Origin: Bacillota bacterium
GTDB lineage: Bacteria; Bacillota; Clostridia; Tissierellales; Sedimentibacteraceae
NCBI GenBank assembly: GCA_023386345.1
Contig: JAEWJT010000002.1
Span: 59,293-123,292 of the forward strand
Length of the DNA stretch: 64,000 bases
Reading direction: 5' to 3'
In this document: positions 20,001 to 29,078 of the stretch, one piece after another
Layout: each line of letters starts with the position of its first letter
How positions within the stretch are numbered: position 1 is the stretch's first letter
Notes under the pieces: model-generated
Database searches by the model: none
What the model was told of the DNA's origin: nothing
The model's input: the letters and a program-made list of their open reading frames with translations, nothing else
Made by a program: the position numbers and the translations under genes

Positions 20001-20884
20001 TGATTTGTATTTGTAACATTGTCTATTTTTGTATTTGAAAGAATTATATTAAGTAAATTTTGTTTTTTATCAAGAAGCAAGGATTTTAATTGAGAATTTC
20101 TTATATCAATGCTGTTTTCTCCGCCGCCATTAACTATTGCTATGTTTTTTACTTTAACATTGTCAAGAAATACATCACCTTCACCTATACCTTCTGCCAG
20201 ATAAAGATTTCCTCCTACTTCCATATCCTTTAGAGTTACATCAGCTGTATTAACGACAAGGTTTTTATCTGCATTTTTACTGACAATACCTTCCTCGTTA
20301 ACTATTTCACCTGCGATATTATGCAGCATTTTTACTACTTCTGCTCTTGTGATTTCAGCATCGACTCTAAAACTTCCATCAGGATAGCCATTTATAAACC
20401 CATTTTTCTTAAGTCCGCCAATAGTAGCCTTAAGTTCTTCTGGTATAGTGTCATTATCTGTAAAATTAGCTTCCTGCTTGTCCCCCGCTATGCTGAAAAC
20501 TATACCGATTATTCTTGCCACTTCACCTCTGTTAATATTTTTACCAGCATCTAGTGATACAGCAGGAATTATGTAATTAGCTGCTACACCTTTAGCTACC
20601 TCATCGTAGTACCAATTTTCTGGAACAACATCACTAAAGTTAATTTCAGACTCGTTAGTAAATCCCATTATCTTATTAATAACCTTATAAAACTCTGCCT
20701 TGCTCATGTTATTAGAAGGCTTAAAGCTTCCATCAGGATATCCTGAAATTATTCCTCTGTTCTTCATGTACTCGATCTCATTTTTTGCCCAATTGTTCTC
20801 ATAGTCATTTTCTAGTGCAAATGCAGTTGTGATATTTGACATAATAAACATTAAGCACAAAGCTATGCACAATACTTTTTTCAT
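17024..20884 (-). CDS. SLH-domain surface protein with FIVAR and InlB-type repeats
   Basis: This 1286-residue S-layer-associated protein has a signal peptide (1-24). Three SLH domains follow (about 28-190), with motifs such as ISGYPDGSFKPSN and INGYPDGSFRVD, which bind wall polysaccharide. After them come a beta-helix-like stretch (about 205-350) and two Flg_new/InlB B-repeat-like units (GYSFVGWF...IKAKWE, about 395-468; DFKGWF...LIAKWEE, about 548-620). A NAPAGG module lies at about 651. There are six FIVAR-like helical repeats of about 65 residues (TPESW...QALQ...NNNANATQ...VNTAL..L..AM). Two copies of an about 95-residue module sit at about 940-1035 and 1190-1286. It is likely an adhesin or a structural surface protein. 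It follows the same minus-strand direction as the proteases and shares their NAPAGG module. AGGGGA precedes the ATG. Confidence 0.93.
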   Translation of the reverse strand: MKKVLCIALCLMFIMSNITTAFALENDYENNWAKNEIEYMKNRGIISGYPDGSFKPSNNMSKAEFYKVINKIMGFTNESEINFSDVVPENWYYDEVAKGVAANYIIPAVSLDAGKNINRGEVARIIGIVFSIAGDKQEANFTDNDTIPEELKATIGGLKKNGFINGYPDGSFRVDAEITRAEVVKMLHNIAGEIVNEEGIVSKNADKNLVVNTADVTLKDMEVGGNLYLAEGIGEGDVFLDNVKVKNIAIVNGGGENSIDIRNSQLKSLLLDKKQNLLNIILSNTKIDNVTNTNQIKLQLTQGSTIKNLELKDKAELVLEKNSLVENLKITGGDISINAQGSINYIESVVKFKVNGVEANANTKYKIVDGKLMPLNTTVSSSSGTGGYIPQPIEYTVTFKLEGGNIGGKTDDKIEKVIDKSTVKEPSAPIRDGYSFVGWFEDGHEEKFNFSTLITKSLTIKAKWELKTVELDKRALVEAIAAAQTKNEDDYTLESWARFEQALQVAMYISNNANSTQAEVDTALENLRAAMGGLDEKEEPETPEYTVTLNLNGGNIDGNTDNIVKVVTEGAIMAKPTTNPVKDGFDFKGWFKDLKDETPFDFSTPITANLSLIAKWEETKPVEPAEIENIKPNSNITLWAGNTLTVSFNAPAGGTAYFRINVAEDIPMRNIDGISVNNDSYKKIMVEVSPEYYEAIWTIPNGIIGTFKIEVNFEKVADKIRLRDTANGILTIVKAPDKTALAVAIESAEEKIEDSYTPETWQVFAQALREAIAINNNIEATQEEVNIALNNLITAMNNLVEKTVVDKSALISAIATAQTKNENDYTPESWTNFAQALQAAITVNNNIEATQSEVNTALDNLTTAMSNLVEKTVVDKSALIAAIALAGEKLEDKYTPETWQVFALALQAAITVNNNAQATQEEVNTALNNLTTAMNALVEKPVGPAPTIIAKYQPTFMNNFSFIYVGVGNLQNAAKFSVVYYIFGTDGLPKLTETKIFNINEKTGMIFYNPSQFEAITVKVYNQNQDLLHTFEGVIPVLYEEPAPVVDKTALIEAIAAAQTKIEDDYTPESWIVFEQALQEAIAVNNNANATQVQVNVALAGLNTAMSGLEEKEEPTPVVDKTALAAAIVLAQTKNENDYTPESWTIFAQALQTAVAVSNNANATQNEVNTATTNLNNAMNGLVLKPSNPATISAKYYTTFISNMVNVSVVVENLDGKAKFDIIFNRSDNADGTPNVDISEKANMNERSKAIWYNPTSKYKTITIRIYDINNNVIHTFENVTPVKGN

Positions 20885-21226
20885 ATAAGTTCCCCTCTTC
20901 TTATAAATTTGTATTACATATGTATAAAGTAATACAAAAATATACTATAAGTCAAGAAAGAAGTTTCGTCAAATTTCATGGACAAGTATATGGCTTTTTT
21001 AATTATTTTTAATGCTACATTTTTAATTTTAAGTTGATTTTTTATTATTTATAGACACTTATTTTTTCATTATTACTAATTATTTTAAGCAAAAAATAAT
21101 GATGAGCATTGTGGAAATGTAAATTTATTTGTCTTATTTAGTAGATTTTTTATAGATTATTTTGTTTATTTATAACTTTAAATGGAATTAAAACTTCCTC
21201 TATGTCTGTAACTTGCTTAAAAATAA
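20885..21226. other. AT-rich non-coding gap and likely promoter region of the SLH gene
   Basis: This stretch is extremely AT-rich and has no frame with a ribosome site that I can support. It should hold the minus-strand promoter of the SLH gene; I cannot assign the hexamers with confidence. Confidence 0.4.
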
Positions 21227-21293
21227 AAAAAACAGGAGTTGTTTTGATTTTATTGTTGTAAAATCAAACATTTTAAACATTCTCCTGTTTTTT
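21227..21293 (-). terminator. Terminator of the SPFH gene
   Basis: AAAAAACAGGAG pairs with CTCCTGTTTTTT, and an inner stem (GTTTTGATTTTA with TAAAATCAAA) extends the structure. The minus-strand transcript leaves the stem into an eight-T tract. It lies about 28 nt after the stop of the gene at 21322. Confidence 0.85.
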
Positions 21294-21321
21294 CTTATAT
21301 TTTAACCACTCTCAAAGACGC

Positions 21322-22290
21322 TTATACTGTTTCCGAACCGCAATCAGGACAGAATTTTGATGACATCATTTTTCTGCATTTAGTGCAAAATCTTGTGTCT
21401 GCTGCATCTGGCTGCTTTGCAGCTGCCTGTTGATTGTTATTATTCATATTTGCAGTCATTTGCTGTGCCATTTGCATACCCATAGCCATTTGTGCCATCT
21501 GAGCTCCTGCTCCGCCACCGCCTTCTTTTCCAAAGCTATCAGCTAATGATATAGCAGAATATTTTCCTACATCTCCAACAAACGATTGAGCAGCAACCTT
21601 TTCTGCCATAGCTTGCAATTCTGGCGGATAATTTAGTGATAATATATTAAAATCAGCTACGCCAAGTCCAATTTCCAATAGCTCATTATCAAGCTCTGCA
21701 GCTATTTTTTTGCTAAGAGAACGGCTATTTGCCTGCAACCCTATCAAAGCATTTAGTCCTATAGCGCTTTGTCCTCCAAGCATACACTCTGCAATAACAG
21801 GATTTAACTCTCCCATTATACGCTCTGAGATATCATCTAAAGAATACGTAGATTTAACTCCTGCAATTTTCGCAATAAATGCTTGATAATCTCTAAATTC
21901 AATAACTAAATTACCATTAGCACCTATTGGAATACCTGATGGCACATCTGGTGATGGCATCATGATACGCTGTCTTGTTCCCCAAGGGAGTAAAAGCTGT
22001 TTTGCATTTACAAAGTAAACCTCTGCACGCATTCCAGTATCTCCTCTTAGCGAAAATACTCCTTTTAATGTAGACAAAAATGGAGTAATTTGTGTTACTA
22101 TATCAAAGTTTCCAGGTTGCTCAAATACACCTTCTACAGCTCCATTTGCATAGAATATTGCTCTTTGACCCTCACGAATAATTAATTTCGAACCCTTTTT
22201 GATTTCTTTAGCAGGCCATTTATAGAACAGCACATCATCTCTAAACTCTTCCCACTCTATTGTATCTTTTCCTTGTCCAAACCATGCCAT
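21322..22290 (-). CDS. SPFH-domain protein with C-terminal zinc ribbon (YdjI-like)
   Basis: This 322-residue SPFH/virion-core-like protein resembles B. subtilis YdjI. It starts MAWFGQGKDTIEWEE. The SPFH fold covers about 20-250 (IIREGQRAIFYANGAVEG, RGDTGMRAEVYFVNAKQ). A Met/Gln-rich low-complexity linker follows, then a zinc ribbon with Cys pairs CTKC and CPDC at the end. The family associates with membranes in stress responses. The gene is downstream of, and in the same direction as, a zinc-ribbon membrane protein like YdjG, which matches the B. subtilis pspA-ydjGHI arrangement, but no PspA gene is in the window. AAGGAG precedes the start. Confidence 0.85.
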   Translation of the reverse strand: MAWFGQGKDTIEWEEFRDDVLFYKWPAKEIKKGSKLIIREGQRAIFYANGAVEGVFEQPGNFDIVTQITPFLSTLKGVFSLRGDTGMRAEVYFVNAKQLLLPWGTRQRIMMPSPDVPSGIPIGANGNLVIEFRDYQAFIAKIAGVKSTYSLDDISERIMGELNPVIAECMLGGQSAIGLNALIGLQANSRSLSKKIAAELDNELLEIGLGVADFNILSLNYPPELQAMAEKVAAQSFVGDVGKYSAISLADSFGKEGGGGAGAQMAQMAMGMQMAQQMTANMNNNNQQAAAKQPDAADTRFCTKCRKMMSSKFCPDCGSETV

Positions 22291-22403
22291 TTTTTAAACT
22301 TCTCCTTTTCGATAATTTCATATTATTTTAAAATTTTAACTTTATATATCTTTAAAATACTCTCAAAATCAATATAAATATAGTATTTTACAAACATTTA
22401 TCC

Positions 22404-23603
22404 TTAGCCTAAATTCTCTAAATTTATACATTGTGTATAGTCAACGCTTTTACTAATCATTGAGTATGGTGCACTTTTTATAAACCTTGCATTATCTGTT
22501 GTTTTTGAATTCTCAGATTCTCTTGATAAGAATACTATCGTCATAATTATCGCAATAACTGCTAATACAGCAGCAAGTATTTTCGGTACAGAGTATGGTC
22601 TTTTTCCACTTACCTTTCCTGTTTCACCATTTATCATATAGCGATATGTCTTTCCTTTATAACCAAATGCCGCACTCCATAAAGGAAGTAAAACATGTTT
22701 ATATGTAACATCATTATATTTGGTATTTACCCTTATTGAACGTGCTCTGTTATAGCTTCGCAAAATGTCTCTCTCAGATAAGCTTTTCATATCACTGTCA
22801 ATTATTCTTTTAGCTTCTTCAAATCCACTATCTGCCTTTATTTTATAAATTTCTGTATAATAGCCAGACAAATAACTTTGTGAAAATGGCATTGTATTTG
22901 TAGTTGTGTTGTAAGGTAAAATCCCTGCTATGTCCTTTTCTTTTTCAGAAGCACATATTTGTATATCATCAAAGCTTTTTTGAACTACTCCACTTACATG
23001 ATACCAATCTGTAACTGTTTTTTCCTTCCCTTCCTTATCCTTAACAACTCTATCTATACCACCTTCACCAGTATAAAAGGATATAGCATCAGTGTCATAA
23101 GTCCAAAAAGGCAGATACATTCCGGCAAGAAGTCCTTCACCATAGCTTTTTTTCAAATCATTCGGTGCAAACCATCTTTTTCTTATCCAAACTCTAAACT
23201 TCTCCTGAGCATCTTTTTTATCGATTTTGAAAGGAATAATTCCCTCTGGAGGAATTCCGGCTTTTTGCTTAGCTGTAGCTATTTGTGTTGAAGAACACAT
23301 CGGACAAACAGTTGCTACTTGATGCTCATCAAATGTAATTTCTAATCCGCAGTTTTGGCAAGTAACTACTGCATTTCCCTCAAAAGCAATCGATTGTCTT
23401 TCCCTCTCAAAATAATCATCAAAACTATACTCTTTAACTTCATCTGATAGTGTTTCTATTGTATATTCTGCTTTACATGAACTGCATTCAAACTTTTGCT
23501 TATTTATATCAAACTTTATTGTACTTCCACAATTTTTACATATAAATTTTTCTGTTTCAACTTCAACTCTTTTTTCTTCGACAGATTTAGCATTCTCAGA
23601 CAT
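22404..23603 (-). CDS. Zinc-ribbon membrane protein (YdjG-like)
   Basis: This 399-residue protein has two N-terminal zinc ribbons: CKNC...CSSC at about 19-45 and CQNC...CPMC at about 85-110. A soluble beta-rich domain follows. One membrane segment lies at about 340-360 (ILAAVLAVIAIIMTIVFL), then a short tail. It resembles B. subtilis YdjG, a membrane anchor of the PspA/YdjI stress complex; partnership with the next gene is inferred from order and spacing (113 nt). The start is taken at the ATG 7 nt after GGAGGAAA; one codon further upstream is a TTG. A weak boundary with the SPFH gene could allow a separate promoter. Confidence 0.8.
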   Translation of the reverse strand: MSENAKSVEEKRVEVETEKFICKNCGSTIKFDINKQKFECSSCKAEYTIETLSDEVKEYSFDDYFERERQSIAFEGNAVVTCQNCGLEITFDEHQVATVCPMCSSTQIATAKQKAGIPPEGIIPFKIDKKDAQEKFRVWIRKRWFAPNDLKKSYGEGLLAGMYLPFWTYDTDAISFYTGEGGIDRVVKDKEGKEKTVTDWYHVSGVVQKSFDDIQICASEKEKDIAGILPYNTTTNTMPFSQSYLSGYYTEIYKIKADSGFEEAKRIIDSDMKSLSERDILRSYNRARSIRVNTKYNDVTYKHVLLPLWSAAFGYKGKTYRYMINGETGKVSGKRPYSVPKILAAVLAVIAIIMTIVFLSRESENSKTTDNARFIKSAPYSMISKSVDYTQCINLENLG

Positions 23604-23879
23604 CAAATTTCCTCCAAATTGTTTATTTAATATTATTTATATTTTATTGAAGCTAGTAGATAAAATATATCTATTTTTTATGTCATATTTTATCCAAATA
23701 TTAACATAGATTTTAACATTTTTCAACATTTTTTTCACAAAATTTCTCTATGTATTTTGAAAACACTTATAAATCAAATTATATTGACATATTTATATAT
23801 CTAGTTATAATTATTAGTAAGAAAAGTTTAGTAATAAATAATTATGGAGTTTTAATATAAAAAAAGAAAGGATTGTAAT

Positions 23880-24386
23880 ATGGGATTTAATTTTAGAAAA
23901 AGCTTTAATCTTGGTAAAGGCTTTAAAACTACTGTAAGTAAATCAGGAGTCGGTTATAGCTGGGGAACGAAAGGCTTTAGAATAACAAAAACAGCAAAAG
24001 GTGATATTAAAAATACTTTTTCAATTCCCGGAACAGGTATTTCTTATACACAGAATGTAGGGTCTAAAAAAGGAAAATTTAAGATAATACCAATAATATT
24101 AGCTTTACTGGTATTAGGAGCTATAGCAATATTCAGAAATCCTAAAGGCTTTCAAGAAATATTTAAAAATTTCGGTTTAAAAAACGGTTTAACAACAGAA
24201 GAATCAAATCCATCTTCAGGTGAAGCATCAAAAAAAGAGATATTTGTTTATGTGACTGCAAATGGTAAAAAATACCATATAGAATCATGTGGAACATTAA
24301 AGGGAAATAAAAATAAAATTAGTTTAGATAAAGCTATTAGCGAGAAATATGAACCGTGCAAGGCATGTAAACCACCTGTGAAGTAA
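23880..24386 (+). CDS. DUF4236 protein with C-terminal Cys/His motif
   Basis: This 168-residue protein opens with a DUF4236 domain (FRKSFNLGKGFKTTVSKSG, WGTKGFRITKT, SIPGTGISYT). A single membrane helix lies at about 70-85. The C-terminal segment has YHIESCG and EPCKACK, which looks like a small metal-binding or Ada-like zinc motif. The function of DUF4236 is unknown. It is transcribed divergently from the YdjG-like gene, with GAAAGG before the ATG. It is alone in its unit and ends at a bidirectional terminator. Confidence 0.82.
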   Translation: MGFNFRKSFNLGKGFKTTVSKSGVGYSWGTKGFRITKTAKGDIKNTFSIPGTGISYTQNVGSKKGKFKIIPIILALLVLGAIAIFRNPKGFQEIFKNFGLKNGLTTEESNPSSGEASKKEIFVYVTANGKKYHIESCGTLKGNKNKISLDKAISEKYEPCKACKPPVK

Positions 24387-24460
24387 TATGAAATAGTTGA
24401 AATTTAAATGTATTACATATAGTTAATGGCAGTCGAAATCGACTAAAATATTAATAAGAA

Positions 24461-24496
24461 AAATCCCAAGCACTCTATTGCATAGGCTTGGGATTT
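24461..24496. terminator. Bidirectional terminator between DUF4236 and tldE
   Basis: AAATCCCAAG and CTTGGGATTT form a 10-bp perfect stem, with A and T tracts on either side. It serves the plus-strand gene ending at 24386 and the minus-strand gene ending at 24501. Confidence 0.85.
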
Positions 24497-24500
24497 ATTA

Positions 24501-25715
24501 TTATTTATTTATCTTCATTCTGCAGAGTGGTAAGTTTCTGCTAGAAGCAAACTTATCCTTGCTTATTCCTATAAAGTCATCACCAAACATCTCATATATA
24601 TTGCCACTAAGCGAAAATTCAGGCAATTTACCTATGTATTTCCCATTTTGCATCAAATATGCCATTTGTACAGGTGTAGCAAAGTCTCCATCGTTAGTGC
24701 AATCTCCTCCGCTAGCCACTACCGGAAATATAACAAGCTCGTTTCCTGCAAGCTCTGTAAAGTTATTGTCTGATTTTTTTGCAGTGATATTTATTCTGCC
24801 AAGAGTTGGAACATCATCATATCCTGCAAAGGCTGATGCGGTATTTTCAAATCCAAATTCCTTACTGTTCTTTTTGTCGGTATATCCTCTTAAAATAACT
24901 CCGTTTTCTATTAACAGAATTTTGTCATTTTCTAAAATGCTGCCCTCTGCGTCAAAAAACGGTATATGACATTCTTCATCGCTTAAATCAGAATATAAGG
25001 TGAATTTATCACTAAATGCTTTAGTTGCAAGCTTATTGCTAAAGATTGAGGTTTTTCTTCCAAGCGTTTCTCCATTTAATGATTCATATATCTTTTGCAC
25101 AAAGTCAACATCAGCAATTATGATAGCTTTTTCTAAATTTGGCAATTCCACAGGATTGTTAAATGCCTTTATTTGAGGCCTCAATTCTTCTAATATTTTG
25201 TCTACATCAAAATTGTCTCTGCTTTCGTATATAGCAAAGCTATCCATTACATTTATTGAATTGACGTGCTTGAAATATAATTCCATTGTTACAGATTTAT
25301 CATAATTTACATAATCAAGTCCAGCGTCATTTTTCAAAGAAGTCTCAGTTTCAACAAGTCTTATCTTATTGCCAAATATAATCTCAGGAAACTCTTTTCT
25401 AAACGAGTCCAAAAGCTTCTCTGATTTTTCAACAAACTCTTCAGATGTGATATTTAACCTTCTTAAATCTCTGATTCTTTTTTTATCCTTAGAAGCTTCA
25501 TATTCGTAAGGTATTTTAAGCTCTAAATTTTTTATTGCCCTCTCCCAAGTTTCACCTGTTGCCTCTCCAAATGTTCCAGCAACACCTATAAAACCATCCT
25601 TATAAACACGACATCCAGACTTTGTTATGTTCTTCTTTCTTATTGAATCTATATTTGTCTGTGTCACATTCAATGCAGTTTCTTTTATTTTAATTTGGTA
25701 TAATTCTTTTATCAT
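24501..25715 (-). CDS. TldE/PmbA-like subunit of a TldD/TldE protease
   Basis: This 404-residue member of the PmbA/TldE family is the partner of the TldD subunit encoded just upstream. In TldD/TldE the pair makes a heteromeric metalloprotease that trims unfolded or modified peptides; TldE itself lacks the metal-binding histidines, and none of the HExxxH type is visible here. The start is set at the ATG 6 nt after AGGAGG (MIKELYQIKI), not at an in-frame codon 7 residues earlier that overlaps the previous gene. The gap to tldD is 10 nt, so the two are co-transcribed. Sequence similarity to E. coli PmbA is not obvious by eye beyond the general pattern (FGEATGETWERAI, GRKTSIF). Confidence 0.78.
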   Translation of the reverse strand: MIKELYQIKIKETALNVTQTNIDSIRKKNITKSGCRVYKDGFIGVAGTFGEATGETWERAIKNLELKIPYEYEASKDKKRIRDLRRLNITSEEFVEKSEKLLDSFRKEFPEIIFGNKIRLVETETSLKNDAGLDYVNYDKSVTMELYFKHVNSINVMDSFAIYESRDNFDVDKILEELRPQIKAFNNPVELPNLEKAIIIADVDFVQKIYESLNGETLGRKTSIFSNKLATKAFSDKFTLYSDLSDEECHIPFFDAEGSILENDKILLIENGVILRGYTDKKNSKEFGFENTASAFAGYDDVPTLGRINITAKKSDNNFTELAGNELVIFPVVASGGDCTNDGDFATPVQMAYLMQNGKYIGKLPEFSLSGNIYEMFGDDFIGISKDKFASSRNLPLCRMKINK

Positions 25716-25725
25716 CACAGTCCTC

Positions 25726-27063
25726 CTATTGAACATTTAGTCCGTTTACTCTTACATACGGTCCACCAAAGCCTACGCGAAGTGGGTGCTGCTCCATTTT
25801 GCCGCAACCACCAAGAACAAATGATTTTAGCTCTACAGTGTCTGATAATCCGTCTATTTCATTAAGAGTTTTCATAACATTGCCTGTTACAACTGAAATT
25901 TTTACTGGCTCTGATATTTTTCCATCTCTTATCATATATGCCTTTCTAGGAGCTATAGTAAATGTACTCATGCCTGAGCCATGCTGTATATTCTCAATAT
26001 ATATTCCAGTTTTTACTTCTGAAATAAGCTCATCCTTTGTATACTTTCCTGCTCCAATATATGTAGTTGTCATACGAACTATAGGCTCAAACTCAAAGCT
26101 CATAGCACGTGCATTTCCTGTCGATTTTTCTTCTAATGAAGCTGCAGTATATGCACTATGCAGACGACCTGTCAATATACCATTTTTTATTATATAATTT
26201 TCTTTAGCTTCACAGCCCTCATCATCAAAAGGAACGTAACCTGATCCTTCTATAATTCCTGTGTCAATTATATTTAAAATATCTGAGCCTACTTTACTAC
26301 CTATCGCCCATTCTTTTTTCATAGTTTCATCACCTACCATGAAATCAGATTCACTTTTATGTCCAAAGCTTTCATGAGCAAACACCCCAGCAGTTAGCGG
26401 TGATAAAACGCAGGTATATATTCCCGGAACTACAGGGACTGCTTTTTGTGCGTATTCAATATCACTAATTATTGATTTTCTAATTGAGTCTTGATGTCCG
26501 CTTAACTCATCAAATGACATCTTATATACATCATCAGAGCCATTATGAGGTAATTCATTGGCCATAATAGTGTAACGAAGAGCAACAGCACAGCTTTGAG
26601 AATCAAAGGTAACATCAGTTCCTATGCTTGAAATTATATGTTTTTTAGTATAATTATCCTTGTAAATCACCTTAGATGATTTGATTTCTTCAAATTCTTT
26701 AATCAAAGGTAAATAAGCATTAACTACTTCAAGTTTCTTCTCATTAGAGATTTTTGACACATCATTTTCAGAATATTTTAAACAAACATCCTTATGTATT
26801 TCCAAGCTCTTAACAACTTCATTATCTAATATGTCAGGGTTTGCTGCTGCAATCTTAGATAATGAATCTATTTCATTTTGAATATTATCCAAATCACTAA
26901 CTGAACTATAATACCATTTTTTGCCGTCAAATACCCTTACCATTGCTCCGTTTTCAATCTTTTCTTTATTTTGTACAAGCTTGTTATTTTTATAGTAAAT
27001 TATTGTTGAAAAAACATTTTCTATTCTAACATCTGTGTACAAATTTTTTGGGAAATTATACAT
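25726..27063 (-). CDS. TldD-like metalloprotease subunit
   Basis: This 445-residue TldD-family protein has the zinc motif HExxxH as HESFGH at about 231 (AGVFAHESFGHKSESD). The C-terminal part has the family's glycine-rich pattern (VLGGCGKMEQHPLRVG). It forms a complex with the TldE-like protein encoded 10 nt downstream and hydrolyses small peptides or processes modified peptides. The start is set at the second Met (MYNFPKNLYT), because the first one lies inside the GGAGG ribosome site. No candidate precursor peptide is apparent next to the pair, so the substrate is unknown. Confidence 0.85.
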   Translation of the reverse strand: MYNFPKNLYTDVRIENVFSTIIYYKNNKLVQNKEKIENGAMVRVFDGKKWYYSSVSDLDNIQNEIDSLSKIAAANPDILDNEVVKSLEIHKDVCLKYSENDVSKISNEKKLEVVNAYLPLIKEFEEIKSSKVIYKDNYTKKHIISSIGTDVTFDSQSCAVALRYTIMANELPHNGSDDVYKMSFDELSGHQDSIRKSIISDIEYAQKAVPVVPGIYTCVLSPLTAGVFAHESFGHKSESDFMVGDETMKKEWAIGSKVGSDILNIIDTGIIEGSGYVPFDDEGCEAKENYIIKNGILTGRLHSAYTAASLEEKSTGNARAMSFEFEPIVRMTTTYIGAGKYTKDELISEVKTGIYIENIQHGSGMSTFTIAPRKAYMIRDGKISEPVKISVVTGNVMKTLNEIDGLSDTVELKSFVLGGCGKMEQHPLRVGFGGPYVRVNGLNVQ

Positions 27064-27354
27064 TGTTACCTCCATTTGTTTTTATTATTTTTACAATTAA
27101 ACTTAATTTAATTTAATTATATATCAAATTAATTAAGTTGTCAATTAAATAGTTTAATTTTTTCACTTATTAATTATTAAATTTTTAACTCTGTAAACAT
27201 CTAACCATCTATTTATACATTCAGCGACACTTTGATATACATATATTCCTAATTCTTTTAAAATATTTTTATAAGATATAACACACTTCATATTGATATA
27301 CTTGCATATAAATGGTATAATCAAAATGTAAAAATAACATTAAAGGAGTATCAC

Positions 27355-28245
27355 ATGAAAACAAAGAGTAATTTAAATGTGTCCAAGTTAGTTAAAGAAA
27401 TAACAATCATGATGTTTGGGATGCTTATTACTGCTGTAGCAATACACTTTTTTCTAAAACCAAGCGGTTTAATAGTTGGCTCAATATCTGGTTTAGCAAT
27501 TGTAATTGAAAAATTAACAGGAGTACCTATTTCAATTATAACTTTTATTTTAAACTCAATTTTGCTTATATTAGCAAATATTTTAATAGGAAAAGAGTTT
27601 GGAGTAAAAACAATATTTGCTTCACTTTTATTATCACCATATTTAGCAATTTTCGAAATATTTTTTCCAGCACAACAATCCATTATGCAAGATCCGCTGC
27701 TAGATCTAATATGTTTTGTATTAATACTTGGTTTCGCGCAAGCAATTTTATTTAAAATTAATGCCTCAACAGGTGGCCTTGATATTTTAGCTAAAATTAT
27801 AAATAAATATGCTCACGTTGAGATTGGAACAGCTCTTATTGCTTCGGGAGCAATGATATGTATGACCGCGTTTTTAATAAGTGATTTAAGAATAGTTATT
27901 ATCGGTCTAATAGGTACATATGTAAATGGCTTAGTTGTAGATAATTTTGCAACAGGCTTTAATACAAAAAAACGTGCGTGTATTATATCTGAGCAATATA
28001 AGGAAATACAGGAGTATATAATAAAAAATCTAAATAGAGGTGTCACGCTATATAATGTAGTAGGTGGATATAAAAATGAACAATATGTTGAGTTAGAAAC
28101 TCTATTAACAAGAAGTGAATTTTCAAGACTGATGGAATTTATTGGCAGGAACAATTTCAAAGCATTTATAACAGCAGGAAACGTAAGTGAAGTTTACGGA
28201 TTATGGCACAATAATAAAGGTATGAAGAAATCCTTGAATTCTTAG
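27355..28245 (+). CDS. YitT family membrane protein
   Basis: This 296-residue integral membrane protein has a DUF161 (YitT) region with about five hydrophobic segments in the first 190 residues. A cytosolic DUF2179 domain follows at about 205-285 (RGVTLYNVVGGYKNEQ). The family role is unclear; it is a predicted transporter or membrane sensor. AAGGAG lies 6 nt before the ATG. It is a single-gene unit flanked by genes on the other strand, and it is followed by a terminator hairpin at 28271. Confidence 0.87.
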   Translation: MKTKSNLNVSKLVKEITIMMFGMLITAVAIHFFLKPSGLIVGSISGLAIVIEKLTGVPISIITFILNSILLILANILIGKEFGVKTIFASLLLSPYLAIFEIFFPAQQSIMQDPLLDLICFVLILGFAQAILFKINASTGGLDILAKIINKYAHVEIGTALIASGAMICMTAFLISDLRIVIIGLIGTYVNGLVVDNFATGFNTKKRACIISEQYKEIQEYIIKNLNRGVTLYNVVGGYKNEQYVELETLLTRSEFSRLMEFIGRNNFKAFITAGNVSEVYGLWHNNKGMKKSLNS

Positions 28246-28270
28246 TATATATATCGAAAAACACAAAATA

Positions 28271-28306
28271 AAAGGAGCTAAAATATTATTATCTTAGCTC
28301 TTTTAT
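28271..28306. terminator. Terminator hairpin after yitT (also a repeated element)
   Basis: AAAGGAGCTAA and TTAGCTCTTT pair with one wobble, followed by TTTATAATTGG. A near-identical hairpin with the same flank lies at 37635-37668, so this is a dispersed sequence used as a terminator, possibly for both strands here (the nitroreductase stop is at 28326). Confidence 0.75.
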
Positions 28307-28325
28307 AATTGGCACTTTGTTACTT

Positions 28326-29036
28326 TTATTCGATTATCCCAAATGGTACAAAACCTGATTTGTTCTGCATTTTTGAATCTCGATTGAAAATAAAAGGCTT
28401 TTCGGCTTTTTCGCAAGCCAATGCGTAATGACACAGTGCAATCCCCATATCCAAATCAGCTAATTTATACAAAAGTGAAACTGGTGGTTTTAATTTCTGT
28501 TGATAAACCAGAACCTGTTTATCCACTTTTTCAAAATACCATGGCTGAATATTAATCCCCGATGGGGCTAGATGTGCAGACTGGATACAAGAATCGTTCG
28601 GCGCGTTCGTGACCTCTGATATTGGTTTGCGGATAAATTCGCTCTTTGCTCTATGTACTGGTTCAATGGTTCGCCCAAAAGCCAATGTAATAATGTCGTG
28701 ATTAGCATTGCTTTTATCTGTATCCTTTGTCGCACCAAGCCATACACTCCCGATTTCCTTTGCATCAAGCCATAGTACCAGTTGTTCAAAAATGAAACCA
28801 GCCTGTTCCATTTCGCCGTTCTTTCCATGTCCATTGATGATAAGGTAATGTGGAGCTTCTACTTTGAATAAGCCTTTCGTTTTCTCCACAAAACGGTATT
28901 CTAGAGGTAAAGAGGAATAAAGAGGCTTAAATGTTTTAATGGCGTTTTCCAATTCATCTATTATTTCCTTTTCCAATGGCTGCATTATATATTTTCGACT
29001 GGATTTGCGTTGTTCAATCGAATTATACAAGTTCAT
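28326..29036 (-). CDS. Nitroreductase family protein
   Basis: This 236-residue FMN-dependent nitroreductase-like protein starts MNLYNSIEQRKSSRKYI, with the family's Arg/Ser-rich FMN-phosphate segment. It also has a GFIFEQLVLWLDAKEIG segment and a C-terminal nitroreductase repeat. The start is set at the ATG 8 nt after GGAG; an in-frame GTG three codons upstream overlaps the ribosome site. It lies 42 nt after the stop of an aldo/keto reductase on the same strand, so the two redox enzymes are probably co-transcribed. The electron acceptor is not predictable from sequence. Confidence 0.85.
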   Translation of the reverse strand: MNLYNSIEQRKSSRKYIMQPLEKEIIDELENAIKTFKPLYSSLPLEYRFVEKTKGLFKVEAPHYLIINGHGKNGEMEQAGFIFEQLVLWLDAKEIGSVWLGATKDTDKSNANHDIITLAFGRTIEPVHRAKSEFIRKPISEVTNAPNDSCIQSAHLAPSGINIQPWYFEKVDKQVLVYQQKLKPPVSLLYKLADLDMGIALCHYALACEKAEKPFIFNRDSKMQNKSGFVPFGIIE

Positions 29037-29078
29037 ATTTATCACTCCTTATATATTTATTATACGCACTAATATATT

